From Microbulbifer harenosus (GTDB taxonomy: Bacteria > Pseudomonadota > Gammaproteobacteria > Pseudomonadales > Cellvibrionaceae), in contig NZ_VANI01000019.1 in NCBI RefSeq assembly GCF_005771435.1, positions 1-64,000 of the forward strand: a stretch of 64,000 nt of DNA. Reading direction: 5' to 3'. Of the stretch, positions 12,964 through 21,512 are shown piece by piece. Below the pieces are notes generated by a model that saw only the letters and a list, made by a program, of their open reading frames with translations, had not been told where the DNA came from and did not search any database. Numbering within the stretch: position 1 is the first letter of the stretch; each line of letters opens with the position of its first letter. The translations under genes were made by a program, and so were the position numbers.

Positions 12964-13047
12964 CCGAGCCTTAGCATTAAACCTCAATGCTTCGTATTTG
13001 GTGGGTGCAGGAGAGCTTACTGAGAGACGAGGGGAAAATTGAAGGGG

Positions 13048-13151
13048 AAGTGCTGGGTATCTGTTTTCGAAAGCGTCGGCAACAGGGATGTTGCCGACGC
13101 AGCGTACAGGGACGTATTCAAAGCGGTTTCGAAAACAGGTACCCAGTGCTT
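13048..13151 (+). repeat. Nested-hairpin repeat, copy B
   Basis: 25-bp outer arms (13048-13072 / 13127-13151, three mismatches, each a possible G-T or equivalent pair). There is a perfect 12-bp inner hairpin (13073-13100) with loop GGGA, and a linker (13101-13126) with TACAGGGACGTATTCA. Orientation is plus, opposite to copy A 84 bases away. The spacer between them holds a small AGCATT/AATGCT hairpin. Confidence 0.9.
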
Positions 13152-13189
13152 ACCCGCCACCGGACCTGCTTAAGAAGGAAACCTGAAGC

Positions 13190-13951
13190 TCACTCGAACC
13201 AAATTAAGGACGCCATGCGCCCAGTATCCTTGTCACGGCGATAAGAAAAGAACTCCGACGCCTCGGTAACGGTACACCGGTCACCACCAAAAACCTGCGC
13301 CACCCCCAACTCCGCAAGCTCGGCACGCCCGAGGGCATAGATATCCGCCAGAAAATGCAGTGGCTTTTTAGAGTGCGGCACAAAGCATTTTGCAATAGCC
13401 TCCGCGTGAGACTCACTCATGGAAGACTCAAACGCCGCCTCCAGCACCTCCACCCCGCACTCAAATGCCTCAGGCCCGATGGCCGGGCCGAGCCATACCA
13501 GCAGGTCTTCCGGGGCACTTGCCATGGCATGGATGGTCTCGCGGATCACTCCACCGGTCAGCCCGCGCCAACCCGCGTGGATCGCGGCCACTTCGGAACC
13601 GTCGCGATTACACACCAACAGCGGGAGGCAATCGGCGGTGAGCACCGCGCAGACAATGCCCGCTTCCGCGGTGTAACTCGCATCCGCCGTGCGCACCATG
13701 CCATCGTTGTGGGCCGCCACCGCCCTGTCACTGTGGATCTGCTCCAGCCACTGGGGCTCATTGGGCAGATTCAGCTCCTGCTTCAACTGGGCGCGGTTGG
13801 CCCTCACGGCATCTGGCGCGTCGCCCACATGATCCGCCAGATTGAACGCCGCGTAACCGCCGGCACTGTGGCCGTTGTGACGCAGGGTGACAAAGGCACG
13901 CACATTGGTCGGGGCGGGCCAATCGGGCTTCAAGTAGTGGTCGGCAGCCAT
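13190..13951 (-). CDS. pgeF: Peptidoglycan editing factor PgeF (YfiH/laccase-domain family)
   Basis: Cytoplasmic YfiH-family enzyme. Work on the E. coli protein links it to removal of wrong muropeptides, while others report purine nucleoside phosphorylase activity. The metal-binding signatures are visible: TADCLPLLVCN (Cys), AAIHAGWRGL (His) and GPAIGPEAFECG (Cys). The start at 13951 (MAADHYLKPDW) has GAAGGA seven to eight bases upstream and gives 253 aa, the family length. The frame runs open to 14347 only because it overlaps rluD. It lies 49 bases after rluD, the same pairing as in many gammaproteobacteria. Confidence 0.92.
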   Translation of the reverse strand: MAADHYLKPDWPAPTNVRAFVTLRHNGHSAGGYAAFNLADHVGDAPDAVRANRAQLKQELNLPNEPQWLEQIHSDRAVAAHNDGMVRTADASYTAEAGIVCAVLTADCLPLLVCNRDGSEVAAIHAGWRGLTGGVIRETIHAMASAPEDLLVWLGPAIGPEAFECGVEVLEAAFESSMSESHAEAIAKCFVPHSKKPLHFLADIYALGRAELAELGVAQVFGGDRCTVTEASEFFSYRRDKDTGRMASLIWFE

Positions 13952-14000
13952 GGGATGTCCTTCGCAAAACGCGGAGTAGTAAAAAGTAGTATCGGCATGA

Positions 14001-14954
14001 TCAGCGGTTGTCTGCGCGCAGCAGTGCGAGCAGTTGCAGCATATCCTCCGGCATCGGCACCACCCAGTGCATGGGCTCGCCGGTTTCCGGGTGGAACAGT
14101 GCCAGTTCCGCCGCGTGCAACGCCTGGCGGGGGAACTTCTGTAGCGCGGTGACGAGCTCCGGGTCCGCACCGGTGGGCAATTTGCCGCGGGTGCAGTACA
14201 GGCTGTCGCCCACCAGCGGATGGCGGATATGGGCCATGTGCACGCGGATCTGATGGGTGCGGCCGGTTTCCAGCTGGCAACGCAGCAGGCTGTGGACGCG
14301 GAAACGCTCCTGCAGGCGATAGTGTGTGATTGCTTCTTTGCCGCCATTGGGAAGCACGGCCATCTTCAGGCGGTTGGTACGGTGTCGGCCCATGGGCGCA
14401 TCCACCTTGCCACCACCGCTAAGATTGCCGTGCACGATCGCGTCATACAGGCGAGTCACGGTGCGCTCCTTGAGCTGGTCCACCAGGTCGGCCTGGGCCT
14501 GTAGAGTCTTGGCCACCACCATCAGGCCGCTGGTGTCCTTATCCAGGCGGTGCACGATGCCGGCGCGGGGAATGTTCTGCTGCCCGGGGCAGTGGGCCAG
14601 CAGGCCGTTCAGCAGGGTACCGTCCGGGTTACCGGCGGCCGGATGGACCACCAGTCCGGCAGGCTTGTTGATGACCAGGATAGCGTCATCCTCATAGACG
14701 ATATCCAGCGCCATATCTTGCGCCAGCCACTCGCCCTGGGGCTCCAGCTCCGCGCGCAGGCGCAGCTGCTCACCGCCATACAGCTTGTCCTTGGGCTTAG
14801 CGGTGCGACCATCTGCGGTGAGTTGACCGCCTTTTATCCAGGCCTGCAGGCGCGCGCGGGAATATTCAGGGATCAAATCCGCTGCGACCTGGTCAAACCT
14901 CTGCCCGGCGTACTCCGCGGGCACTTCGATATCGAGATGTATTTGATTGCTCAT
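14001..14954 (-). CDS. rluD: 23S rRNA pseudouridine synthase RluD
   Basis: Isomerises uridines in helix 69 of 23S rRNA (1911, 1915 and 1917 in E. coli). It has an N-terminal S4 RNA-binding domain (residues ~15-75) and then the RluA-family catalytic domain with GIVHRLDKDTSGLMV, which carries the catalytic Asp. The QLETGRTHQIRVHMAHIRHP motif is also present. Length 317 aa, close to the E. coli protein. It is divergent from bamD, as in Pseudomonas and E. coli, and is followed by pgeF. Confidence 0.95.
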   Translation of the reverse strand: MSNQIHLDIEVPAEYAGQRFDQVAADLIPEYSRARLQAWIKGGQLTADGRTAKPKDKLYGGEQLRLRAELEPQGEWLAQDMALDIVYEDDAILVINKPAGLVVHPAAGNPDGTLLNGLLAHCPGQQNIPRAGIVHRLDKDTSGLMVVAKTLQAQADLVDQLKERTVTRLYDAIVHGNLSGGGKVDAPMGRHRTNRLKMAVLPNGGKEAITHYRLQERFRVHSLLRCQLETGRTHQIRVHMAHIRHPLVGDSLYCTRGKLPTGADPELVTALQKFPRQALHAAELALFHPETGEPMHWVVPMPEDMLQLLALLRADNR

Positions 14955-15079
14955 CCGAGTGGGTCTAATACTTTGGGCTGGCGGGGGCGCTGTGGTTAAA
15001 TAGCTGCCCTTCGGCCCCCGGTGAATTTTGGGCGGCTAGTTTAATAAGGTTGAGACAAATAATGATAGAGCGAGGGGCA

Positions 15080-16024
15080 ATGCAGTCCTGGAATAGGCAG
15101 TCATGGAAAGTGCTGTTGCTGGCATTGCTGGCGGTTTTGGTAGCCTCCTGCGCCAGCACGGACGAAGAAGAAGAGGGTCTTCCCTCCGGTAGCCGCACCG
15201 AACAGGCGTTCTACGAGGCGGCACAGCGCCAGCTCCGGTCCAGCCAGTGGGAGCTGGCGATCAAGAACCTGAGGGCGCTGGAAGACAATTTTCCCTTCGG
15301 CAACTACGCGGAACAGGCCCAGCTGGAACTGATTTACGCCTACTACCGCGACTACCAGAACGATGCGGCCATTTCCGCAGCAGACCGCTTTATACGCCTG
15401 CATCCGCAACATCGCAATGTGGATTACGCCTATTACATGAAGGGGCTGGCCTCCTTCACCGAAGGCAGTGGCCTGTTCGAGCGCTTTCTGCCCACCGACA
15501 TGACCCGTCGCGACCCGGGCTCCGCCCGTGAGTCTTTCGCCTATTTCGCCCAGTTGATGGCGCGCTACCCGGAAAGCCGCTACGCCCCGGATGCGCAGAA
15601 GCGCATGATCCACCTGCGCAACCTGCTGGCGCGCTATGAGATCCACGTGGCCAACTACTATTTCAAGCGCGGCGCCTACCTCGCTTCCGCCAACCGCGGT
15701 CGCTTTGTGGTGGAAAACTTCCAACAGACCCCGGCGGTACCGGACGCGCTGGCGGTGATGGTGCAGTCCTACCACCTGCTCGATATGTCGCAGCTGGAGA
15801 ACACCTCGCTCGAAGTGTTGCGCACCAACTACCCGGATCATCCCGCGTTCAACAAGGACGGCAGCTTCAACTACAAATACTACGCCGGCGCCAAGGGCCG
15901 CAGCCTGGCCCACCGTATGACCCTCGGCCTGTTTGAGAAGTCCGACCCGCGCGGATTCGACAGTCGCGAGATTTACAATGCCGAGTACCGGCCGGAGAAC
16001 GCGCCGCTGCCGCCGGAGTTGTAA
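15080..16024 (+). CDS. bamD: Outer membrane protein assembly lipoprotein BamD (ComL)
   Basis: Essential lipoprotein of the BAM complex that inserts beta-barrel proteins into the outer membrane. It has a lipoprotein signal peptide ending VASC, with Cys the lipidated residue, then about five TPR-like helix pairs (for example [20 protein letters not shown]). The ATG at 15080 has GAGGGG upstream. In-frame starts at 15050 (TTG) and 15062 (ATG) would add a few residues only. From 15080 it is 314 aa, somewhat longer than the E. coli 245 aa. The C-terminal extension ends in a Pro/Glu-rich tail. Confidence 0.93.
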   Translation: MQSWNRQSWKVLLLALLAVLVASCASTDEEEEGLPSGSRTEQAFYEAAQRQLRSSQWELAIKNLRALEDNFPFGNYAEQAQLELIYAYYRDYQNDAAISAADRFIRLHPQHRNVDYAYYMKGLASFTEGSGLFERFLPTDMTRRDPGSARESFAYFAQLMARYPESRYAPDAQKRMIHLRNLLARYEIHVANYYFKRGAYLASANRGRFVVENFQQTPAVPDALAVMVQSYHLLDMSQLENTSLEVLRTNYPDHPAFNKDGSFNYKYYAGAKGRSLAHRMTLGLFEKSDPRGFDSREIYNAEYRPENAPLPPEL

Positions 16025-16045
16025 GCGGTCGCGAAAGCGCTATGA

Positions 16046-16085
16046 AAAAGGCCCCGCTGCGGAAGCAGCGGGGCCTTTTCTTTTG
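16046..16085. terminator. Strong intrinsic terminator between bamD and nadE
   Basis: A 15-bp perfect stem (16046-16060 / 16065-16079) with a GGAA tetraloop has A and T runs on the two sides. It can therefore act for bamD (+) and for the convergent nadE (-). Confidence 0.9.
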
Positions 16086-16086
16086 C

Positions 16087-16151
16087 GTAGGAGCCTGCCT
16101 GCAGGCGAACAGTCCAGAACTCAGGCGCTTCGCCTGCAGGCAGGCTCCTAC
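16087..16151. repeat. REPIN (inverted pair of GTAG-type REP sequences)
   Basis: A perfect 23-bp inverted repeat begins GTAGGAGCCTGCCTGCAGG (16087-16109) and ends with the reverse complement at 16129-16151, with a 19-base loop. Each half has its own GCCTG/CAGGC mini-palindrome after the GTAG head. This is the layout of REP doublets mobilised by RAYT (IS200-like) transposases in pseudomonads. It sits just past the bamD terminator in a convergent gap, a usual place for them. No RAYT gene is in the window. Confidence 0.85.
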
Positions 16152-16178
16152 AATGATACGTCAAAAGGCCCAGCGCAT

Positions 16179-17807
16179 TTACTCACCAGCCTTCCACCCA
16201 TTGGTAATCGGATAACGGCGGTCGCGGCCAAACCCGCGCTCGGAAATTCGCACGCCCACCGCTGCCTGGCGGCGCTTGTACTCGTTGCGATCCACCATGC
16301 GCACCACCCGCATCACCGTTTCCCGGTCAAAGCCCATGGCGATAATGTCCGCGGCACTGTGGTCACAGTCGATGTACTGCCGCAGAATTTCATCGAGAAT
16401 TTCATAGGGCGGCAGACTGTCGGAATCCACCTGCCCCGGCGCCAGCTCCGCACTGGGCTCGCGGGTGATGACCGTCTCAGGGATCACCTCCGACACGGTA
16501 TTGCGATAGCGGGACAGCTCGTATACCAGAATTTTCGGCACATCCTTGAGAGCGTTGTACCCCCCCACCATGTCACCGTAGAGGGTTGCATATCCCACCG
16601 ACAGCTCGCTCTTGTTACCCGTGGTCAGCACCATAAAGCCCTTTTTGTTGGAAATGGCCATCAGCAACATACCCCGGGAGCGCGCCTGCAGGTTTTCCTC
16701 GGTGGTGTCGCGCGCGCTGCCAGCGAATTCGCTCTCCAGCGCTTTCATCGCCGCGTCGAAGATGCCTTCAATACTGATAATGCGGTAGTGGATTCCCATG
16801 CGTTTGGCCTGGTCCGCGGCATCGTTCTTCGACAGGTCCGACGTATAGCGAAACGGCATCATCACCGCTTCCACACGATCAGGGCCGAGGGCATCCACCG
16901 CAATCGCCAGGGTAAGCGCGGAGTCGATGCCGCCGGACAACCCCAGAACGACGCCCTTGAAGCCATTTTTGTTTACATAATCGCGCACGCCGAGTACCAG
17001 TGCCTGGTACACCGAGGCCAGCGCCTCCAGCGGAGCCGCGTCGTTGCCCTGCACCAGCGAGACATCGTCGCCGTCCGCCTGGACAGTGACCGGCAACAGA
17101 CTCTCCACAAACTCCGGCGCGCGTGCCCGCAGCTCGCCATTCTTGTCTACCGCAAATGAGCCGCCGTCGAACACCAGTTCGTCCTGCCCACCGACCGTAT
17201 TGACGTACACAATCGGCATATTGCCCGCCTGCGCCTGGCGCGCCAGCAGTGCCAGACGTTCCCCCGCCTTGCCGCGATGGAAAGGAGAAGCATTGATATT
17301 GAGCATCAATCGGGCACCCGCGCGCTCAGCCTGGGCCACCGGCTCAGGATGCCAGATGTCTTCGCAGATAGTGATGGCTGTCGGGATACCCTTGATGTCG
17401 ATGACACAGGGTTTGTCGCCCGGGACGAAATACCGCAGCTCGTCAAACACCTGGTAATTGGGCAGCTTCTGCTTTGCGTACTCCGCCACCAGCCGGCCAT
17501 CCTGGATCAGGCCGGCCATGTTGAGCACGGTGCCCGCAATCACCCGTGGGTAGCCCACCAGCACAGCGCAGGGCAGGCTTGCCTGTTGGAGTTTCGCCAA
17601 GGCAGTATCTATGCGTTTCTGCATACTGGGGCGAAACAACAGATCCTCCGGTGGATAACCGCACAGGGTCAGCTCCGGAAACAGCACCAAATCGGCGCCG
17701 TGCTCGCGATGGGCGCGGCGGGCGACCTCGACTATTTGGTCGGTATTGCCGGGGATATCCCCCACCAGCAGATTGATTTGCGCCAGCACTAGCTGCAAAG
17801 TAGACAT
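16179..17807 (-). CDS. nadE: Glutamine-dependent NAD+ synthetase
   Basis: Amidates nicotinic acid adenine dinucleotide to NAD+, using ammonia released from glutamine. The N-terminal nitrilase-type glutaminase domain shows its Glu (LVLFPELTLCGYPPEDLL), Lys (KQKLPNY) and Cys (TICEDIW). The C-terminal synthetase domain begins near residue 265 with the PP-loop GLSGGIDSALTLAI. The start at 17807 (MSTLQLVLAQIN) gives 542 aa. An upstream in-frame start at 17846 adds residues not expected in the family. It is convergent with bamD and divergent from pilS. Confidence 0.95.
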   Translation of the reverse strand: MSTLQLVLAQINLLVGDIPGNTDQIVEVARRAHREHGADLVLFPELTLCGYPPEDLLFRPSMQKRIDTALAKLQQASLPCAVLVGYPRVIAGTVLNMAGLIQDGRLVAEYAKQKLPNYQVFDELRYFVPGDKPCVIDIKGIPTAITICEDIWHPEPVAQAERAGARLMLNINASPFHRGKAGERLALLARQAQAGNMPIVYVNTVGGQDELVFDGGSFAVDKNGELRARAPEFVESLLPVTVQADGDDVSLVQGNDAAPLEALASVYQALVLGVRDYVNKNGFKGVVLGLSGGIDSALTLAIAVDALGPDRVEAVMMPFRYTSDLSKNDAADQAKRMGIHYRIISIEGIFDAAMKALESEFAGSARDTTEENLQARSRGMLLMAISNKKGFMVLTTGNKSELSVGYATLYGDMVGGYNALKDVPKILVYELSRYRNTVSEVIPETVITREPSAELAPGQVDSDSLPPYEILDEILRQYIDCDHSAADIIAMGFDRETVMRVVRMVDRNEYKRRQAAVGVRISERGFGRDRRYPITNGWKAGE

Positions 17808-17909
17808 CTTTTTACCCCATTGGACTGAGGCGGCTATTGTAGCCACGCTACCCGGGGGTACAACATCTGCCCGAAATCAGCTCCCCTCACCCGCAAACGA
17901 GAATAAAAA

Positions 17910-19568
17910 GTGAGCAGTACTTTCCAGGCCGGCACAGCGTCACAGGGCGCTGTCGCACACAACGATGAAACCGCACGGCACTCACCCGCCACCGGTATCA
18001 GCAGCCCGCGAATGCGTCAGCGCGACCTGCTAAAAATTTATGCCTGGTATCGGGTTGTCATCGCGCTGGTGCTGCTTGGACTCTTTGCCTCCGGAATCAG
18101 CCGCGGCGCGGTAGGTACACTGCACCCGGCGCTCTACTTGAACACCGCCATTACCTATGCCGTTCTGAATGTCGTCTGGCTTCTTTTCCTGTACGCGATC
18201 AGCTTCCAGACCACGCCGCTGCGCATCGGCAGCATTCTCGGCAGCGACATCCTCGCCTTTCTACTATTGATCCAGGCCAGCGGCGGGCTCGACTCCGGTG
18301 TCGGCTACCTGATGCTCACCACCTGTGCCGTTGGCTCGCTGCTGCTGGACCGGCGCATGGGTGCGTTCCTCGCCGCTATTGCCAGCATCGCGGTTATTGC
18401 GCAACAGCTGTTCGGGATACTGACCGGGCGTGCGGACACCCAGGATATCGTCTCCGCGGGCAGCCTGGGTATTCTGCTGTTTACCTGTGTCACCGCCCTG
18501 CAGTATCTCTCCACCCATATCCGCCTCGCCAATCAGAAAGCCGAGCAGGAGCGCCGGCAGGCACAACATCTGCAGCGACTCACCCAGCAGATCGTTGCGC
18601 AGATGCGCACCGGCGTTCTGGTGCTGGACGGTAAAGGCCGCCCCGAGCTGATCAACCGCGCGGCACAGCAATTGCTGGGAATGAAACGGGGAACTGCGGA
18701 CGAGCTGAGCCCGGAACTGCTAAAGGCGCTGGATACACTCAATGCCCAGGTCGACAAGAACAGCAGCGTTATTCAGGGCGCCGGCCACAGCGAACTGCGG
18801 GTAGGCCTCGCCCCCCTGTCGAATAACAACCGTGTCAGTTCACTGGTTTTTCTGGAGGACAACCGCAAACTGGCGCAGCAGGCCCAGCAATTGAAGCTCG
18901 CCTCTCTCGGACGGCTCACCGCCTCCATTGCCCACGAAATTCGCAACCCGTTATCGGCAATTCATCACGCGGCAGAGCTACTGGCAGAATCCGCCGGCAT
19001 CTCCGACGAGGACCGGCAACTGACCGAGATCATTTGTCGACACAGCCAACGCGTTAATCAAATCGTCGAAAATGTCATGCAGCTTTCACGCCGCCGCACG
19101 ACGGAGCCGCAGCGGCTTGAGCTGCGGCAGTGGGCCGAGGAATTTCTGCAGGATTATCAGATCGGCAATCCACAAAGTAACATTGTGCTTACGCTGCCTG
19201 CCGTATCAGTACATGCGCGTTTTGATCCACATCAGATTACACAGGTTGTCACAAATCTCTGTAACAATGCCTTGCGGCACTCCCAGCTCAGCACCGGGCG
19301 CGCCAGCGCAGAGCTCGCGATAAGCGTCAATACTGAACGCGAGTGTGCCCAGCTCGATGTACTCGACCTCGGCCCTGGGGTACCTGACGAACACAGAGAA
19401 CAGATTTTCGAACCCTTCTTCACAACAGAAGCGTCCGGTGCGGGCCTTGGCCTGTATATCGCCAGAGAGCTGTGTGAGTCCAACCGCGCGAGTCTTTATT
19501 ACTGCCGCAGCCGAGACAGCCGCAGTTGCTTCAGAGTAGAATTCGCCAACGCAGAACAAATTTTCTAA
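17910..19568 (+). CDS. pilS: Sensor histidine kinase PilS
   Basis: Membrane kinase partner of PilR in type IV pilus control. About six membrane segments lie in residues ~45-210. A short coiled coil and a PAS domain follow (~220-320). The HisKA box has the phospho-accepting His in SIAHEIRNPLSAIHHA, and the HATPase domain has VTNLCNNALRHS and GAGLGLYIARELC. The start is GTG at 17910 with a weak ribosome site. The ATG at 18012 (MRQRDLLKIYAWYR) is where many homologues begin and is a real alternative. pilR starts about 30 bases after the stop. Confidence 0.92.
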   Translation: MSSTFQAGTASQGAVAHNDETARHSPATGISSPRMRQRDLLKIYAWYRVVIALVLLGLFASGISRGAVGTLHPALYLNTAITYAVLNVVWLLFLYAISFQTTPLRIGSILGSDILAFLLLIQASGGLDSGVGYLMLTTCAVGSLLLDRRMGAFLAAIASIAVIAQQLFGILTGRADTQDIVSAGSLGILLFTCVTALQYLSTHIRLANQKAEQERRQAQHLQRLTQQIVAQMRTGVLVLDGKGRPELINRAAQQLLGMKRGTADELSPELLKALDTLNAQVDKNSSVIQGAGHSELRVGLAPLSNNNRVSSLVFLEDNRKLAQQAQQLKLASLGRLTASIAHEIRNPLSAIHHAAELLAESAGISDEDRQLTEIICRHSQRVNQIVENVMQLSRRRTTEPQRLELRQWAEEFLQDYQIGNPQSNIVLTLPAVSVHARFDPHQITQVVTNLCNNALRHSQLSTGRASAELAISVNTERECAQLDVLDLGPGVPDEHREQIFEPFFTTEASGAGLGLYIARELCESNRASLYYCRSRDSRSCFRVEFANAEQIF

Positions 19569-19597
19569 TAGCCACAACAACAATAAACTCGATCGCC

Positions 19598-21022
19598 ATG
19601 CCCGACCGACAACCCATTGCCTTGGTAGTGGATGACGAACCTGACATCTGCAATCTGATTTCCATGACACTGCAGCGCATGAATGTACGCGCGGATATCG
19701 CCATGTCTGTTGCAGAAGCGCGACGTCGCCTCGCAGAAAAACAATACCATTTTTGCCTCACCGACATGCGCCTGCCGGATGGCGACGGCCTACAGATTGT
19801 CGAAACGATCCAGGACCTGCCTGCCGACCGTGCGCTACCGGTCGCCGTCATAACTGCCCATGGCAATATGGATAGCGCGATTACCGCCCTCAAACTCGGC
19901 GCCTTCGATTTCGTCAGCAAGCCGGTCAACCTCGAGCGCCTGCGCAGTCTTGTACAGCTGGCTCTGCGCCTGACTGAAGGGCGTTTTCTGGAAAGCCAGG
20001 AGTTTCCCGCCCTGTTCCAGGGGCAGTCCGAGGCTATCCAGACACTGCGGGCGCAAATCGAAAAAATTGCCCGCAGTGATGCACCCGTACATATCACGGG
20101 TGAGCCCGGCTCGGGCAAGGAGCTCGCCGCGCGGTGTATCCATGAACAGGGGCCGCGCAGCAACCGGGCCTTTATTACTCTGCACTGCGAAAGTATCGCC
20201 GCCGAGCAACTGGAACGGCATCTGTTTGGCGACGAATACGACAGGGGACAATTGCATGCCGCAAATGGCGGCACCCTGTATCTCGATGAAGTGAACGCAT
20301 TGCCGCAAGAGCTACAGACCAAACTGCTGAACACCTTGCAGGAAGAGAGTTTTTCGAATTCGGCTACTGGTGAAAAGATCAAACTGGATATCCGGATCAT
20401 CACCGGGTCGCGCAAACGTCTCGCCGACGAAGCGCGCAGGGGCGCATTCCGCAGCGACCTCTACTATCGCCTCAATGTCATTGAACTGGCGATACCGCCA
20501 CTGCGCCAGCGTCAGGAAGATATCCCACTACTCACCAGAAACCTGCTGCGCCGCATCAGCGCCGAATCCAGAGGCGCCACACCGAAGGCATCACAGGATG
20601 CTATTCAGGCTTTGCAGGCCTATCCATTCCCGGGCAATCTCCGCGAGCTGGAAAACATTCTGGAGCGCGCTGTCACGCTTGGTGAAAGCAGCACGCTCTA
20701 TGCCTCGGACCTCATCATTCCCGCCGCGTCCCCGATTCCGGGTGACCAGATTGGCGACAGTGTCCTTCCCGGGAACGCAAAACCTATTTCTGACGTCGTG
20801 TTACAACTCCCGGCGTATGGACATCAAACCGGCTACCCGGGTCAGTTTGCCACCTCCGAATTTGAAACGTTGGATGACTTTCTTCAGTCCATAGAGCGGG
20901 AGGCTATCGAAAGTGCGCTGAATGAGACCGGCTGGAACAGGACAGCAGCGGCAGAAAAGTTGGGGATCAGCTTTCGCTCTTTACGTTACCGCTTGAAAAA
21001 ACTGGGGCTGGAAAGCGAATGA
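19598..21022 (+). CDS. pilR: NtrC-family response regulator PilR, lacking the GAFTGA loop
   Basis: Two-component regulator paired with PilS, which in Pseudomonas activates pilin transcription with sigma54. The receiver domain carries the phosphorylated Asp in CLTDMRLPDGDG. The AAA+ domain has Walker A GEPGSGKE, Walker B GGTLYLDEV, and the arginine-finger region FRSDLYYRLNVIEL. A Fis-type HTH closes the protein (WNRTAAAEKLGISFRSLRYR). Odd: where the family has LFGhekGAFTGA..., this protein reads HLFGDEYDRGQLHAANGG, so about a dozen residues including the sigma54-binding loop L1 are missing. Bases 20220-20280 read cleanly in frame. Start at 19598 (MPDRQPIALVVDDE) gives 474 aa. Confidence 0.88.
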   Translation: MPDRQPIALVVDDEPDICNLISMTLQRMNVRADIAMSVAEARRRLAEKQYHFCLTDMRLPDGDGLQIVETIQDLPADRALPVAVITAHGNMDSAITALKLGAFDFVSKPVNLERLRSLVQLALRLTEGRFLESQEFPALFQGQSEAIQTLRAQIEKIARSDAPVHITGEPGSGKELAARCIHEQGPRSNRAFITLHCESIAAEQLERHLFGDEYDRGQLHAANGGTLYLDEVNALPQELQTKLLNTLQEESFSNSATGEKIKLDIRIITGSRKRLADEARRGAFRSDLYYRLNVIELAIPPLRQRQEDIPLLTRNLLRRISAESRGATPKASQDAIQALQAYPFPGNLRELENILERAVTLGESSTLYASDLIIPAASPIPGDQIGDSVLPGNAKPISDVVLQLPAYGHQTGYPGQFATSEFETLDDFLQSIEREAIESALNETGWNRTAAAEKLGISFRSLRYRLKKLGLESE

Positions 21023-21049
21023 CCCGGCGAGTGCCGGGTCATTCGCTTT
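21012..21049. terminator. 17-bp perfect hairpin overlapping the pilR stop codon
   Basis: Arms 21012-21028 and 21033-21049 pair perfectly around a GAGT loop. The pilR TGA (21020-21022) lies inside the left arm. Only three Ts follow on either strand. It lies between the convergent pilR and pilE genes and probably ends both transcripts. Confidence 0.6.
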
Positions 21050-21071
21050 GGCTGGGTATATAAGTTCCAAA

Positions 21072-21488
21072 TTACCAACAGTCTGCACCCAGGGTGCCGG
21101 TAGCGTTGCGTACTCCCGTGTTCGTCAGCGTCAGGCTGGCACACTTGCTATCCGCCGCCTGAGACTTTCCGCTGACCGGCGCGGCGGTCAATGTGTATGT
21201 CGTTGCACCTATTACCGCGGAAATCGCATAAAAGCGCTCTCCAGAATTCAGAGTAGCACCGTCTTTCAATGACTCCGCCACCGCACAGTTCGCATTGTTG
21301 TACGCGTTGTAAGTGGTGAAGCAACGTTGCAGTCGCTGTGCCACATCATTCAGAGAAGCTTTGGCATCAGCCCGGTTGCTTTTCCTCACCGATTCCATAT
21401 AAGACGGGTAAGCAATACCAGCAATGATGCCGATGATCGCTACCACGATCATCATTTCTATCAGGGTAAACCCTTTCTGATTAGTCAT
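21072..21488 (-). CDS. pilE: Type IV minor pilin PilE
   Basis: Prepilin with the class III leader MTNQKG cleaved before FTLIEMMIVVAIIGIIAG, the conserved hydrophobic helix with Glu5. The globular part holds four Cys, able to form disulfides such as the C-terminal loop (CASL...ADCW). The 138 aa and position after pilY1 match PilE of Pseudomonas. It is the last gene of the fimU-pilV-pilW-pilX-pilY1-pilE operon, 24 bases after pilY1. It could be confused with a major pilin, but the operon context favours the minor pilin. Confidence 0.88.
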   Translation of the reverse strand: MTNQKGFTLIEMMIVVAIIGIIAGIAYPSYMESVRKSNRADAKASLNDVAQRLQRCFTTYNAYNNANCAVAESLKDGATLNSGERFYAISAVIGATTYTLTAAPVSGKSQAADSKCASLTLTNTGVRNATGTLGADCW

Positions 21489-21512
21489 ATATTCAATCTC
21501 TTGCTAAATCTA

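Noticed and set aside
12688-12987. 100-residue N-terminal extension of ClpB
   Set aside because: It translates repeat copy A and the promoter; the ATG at 12687 has the ribosome site and gives the standard protein.
12838-13042. Small ORFs inside the structured repeats, on both strands (also 34024-34303 and 46242-46622)
   Set aside because: They appear in several frames because the repeat lacks stops, share peptide fragments such as QDVCAAAPRDGFTAV only through the DNA repeat, and have no ribosome sites.
13952-14347. 132-residue N-terminal extension of PgeF
   Set aside because: It lies inside rluD in another frame; the ATG at 13951 has a good ribosome site and the family start.
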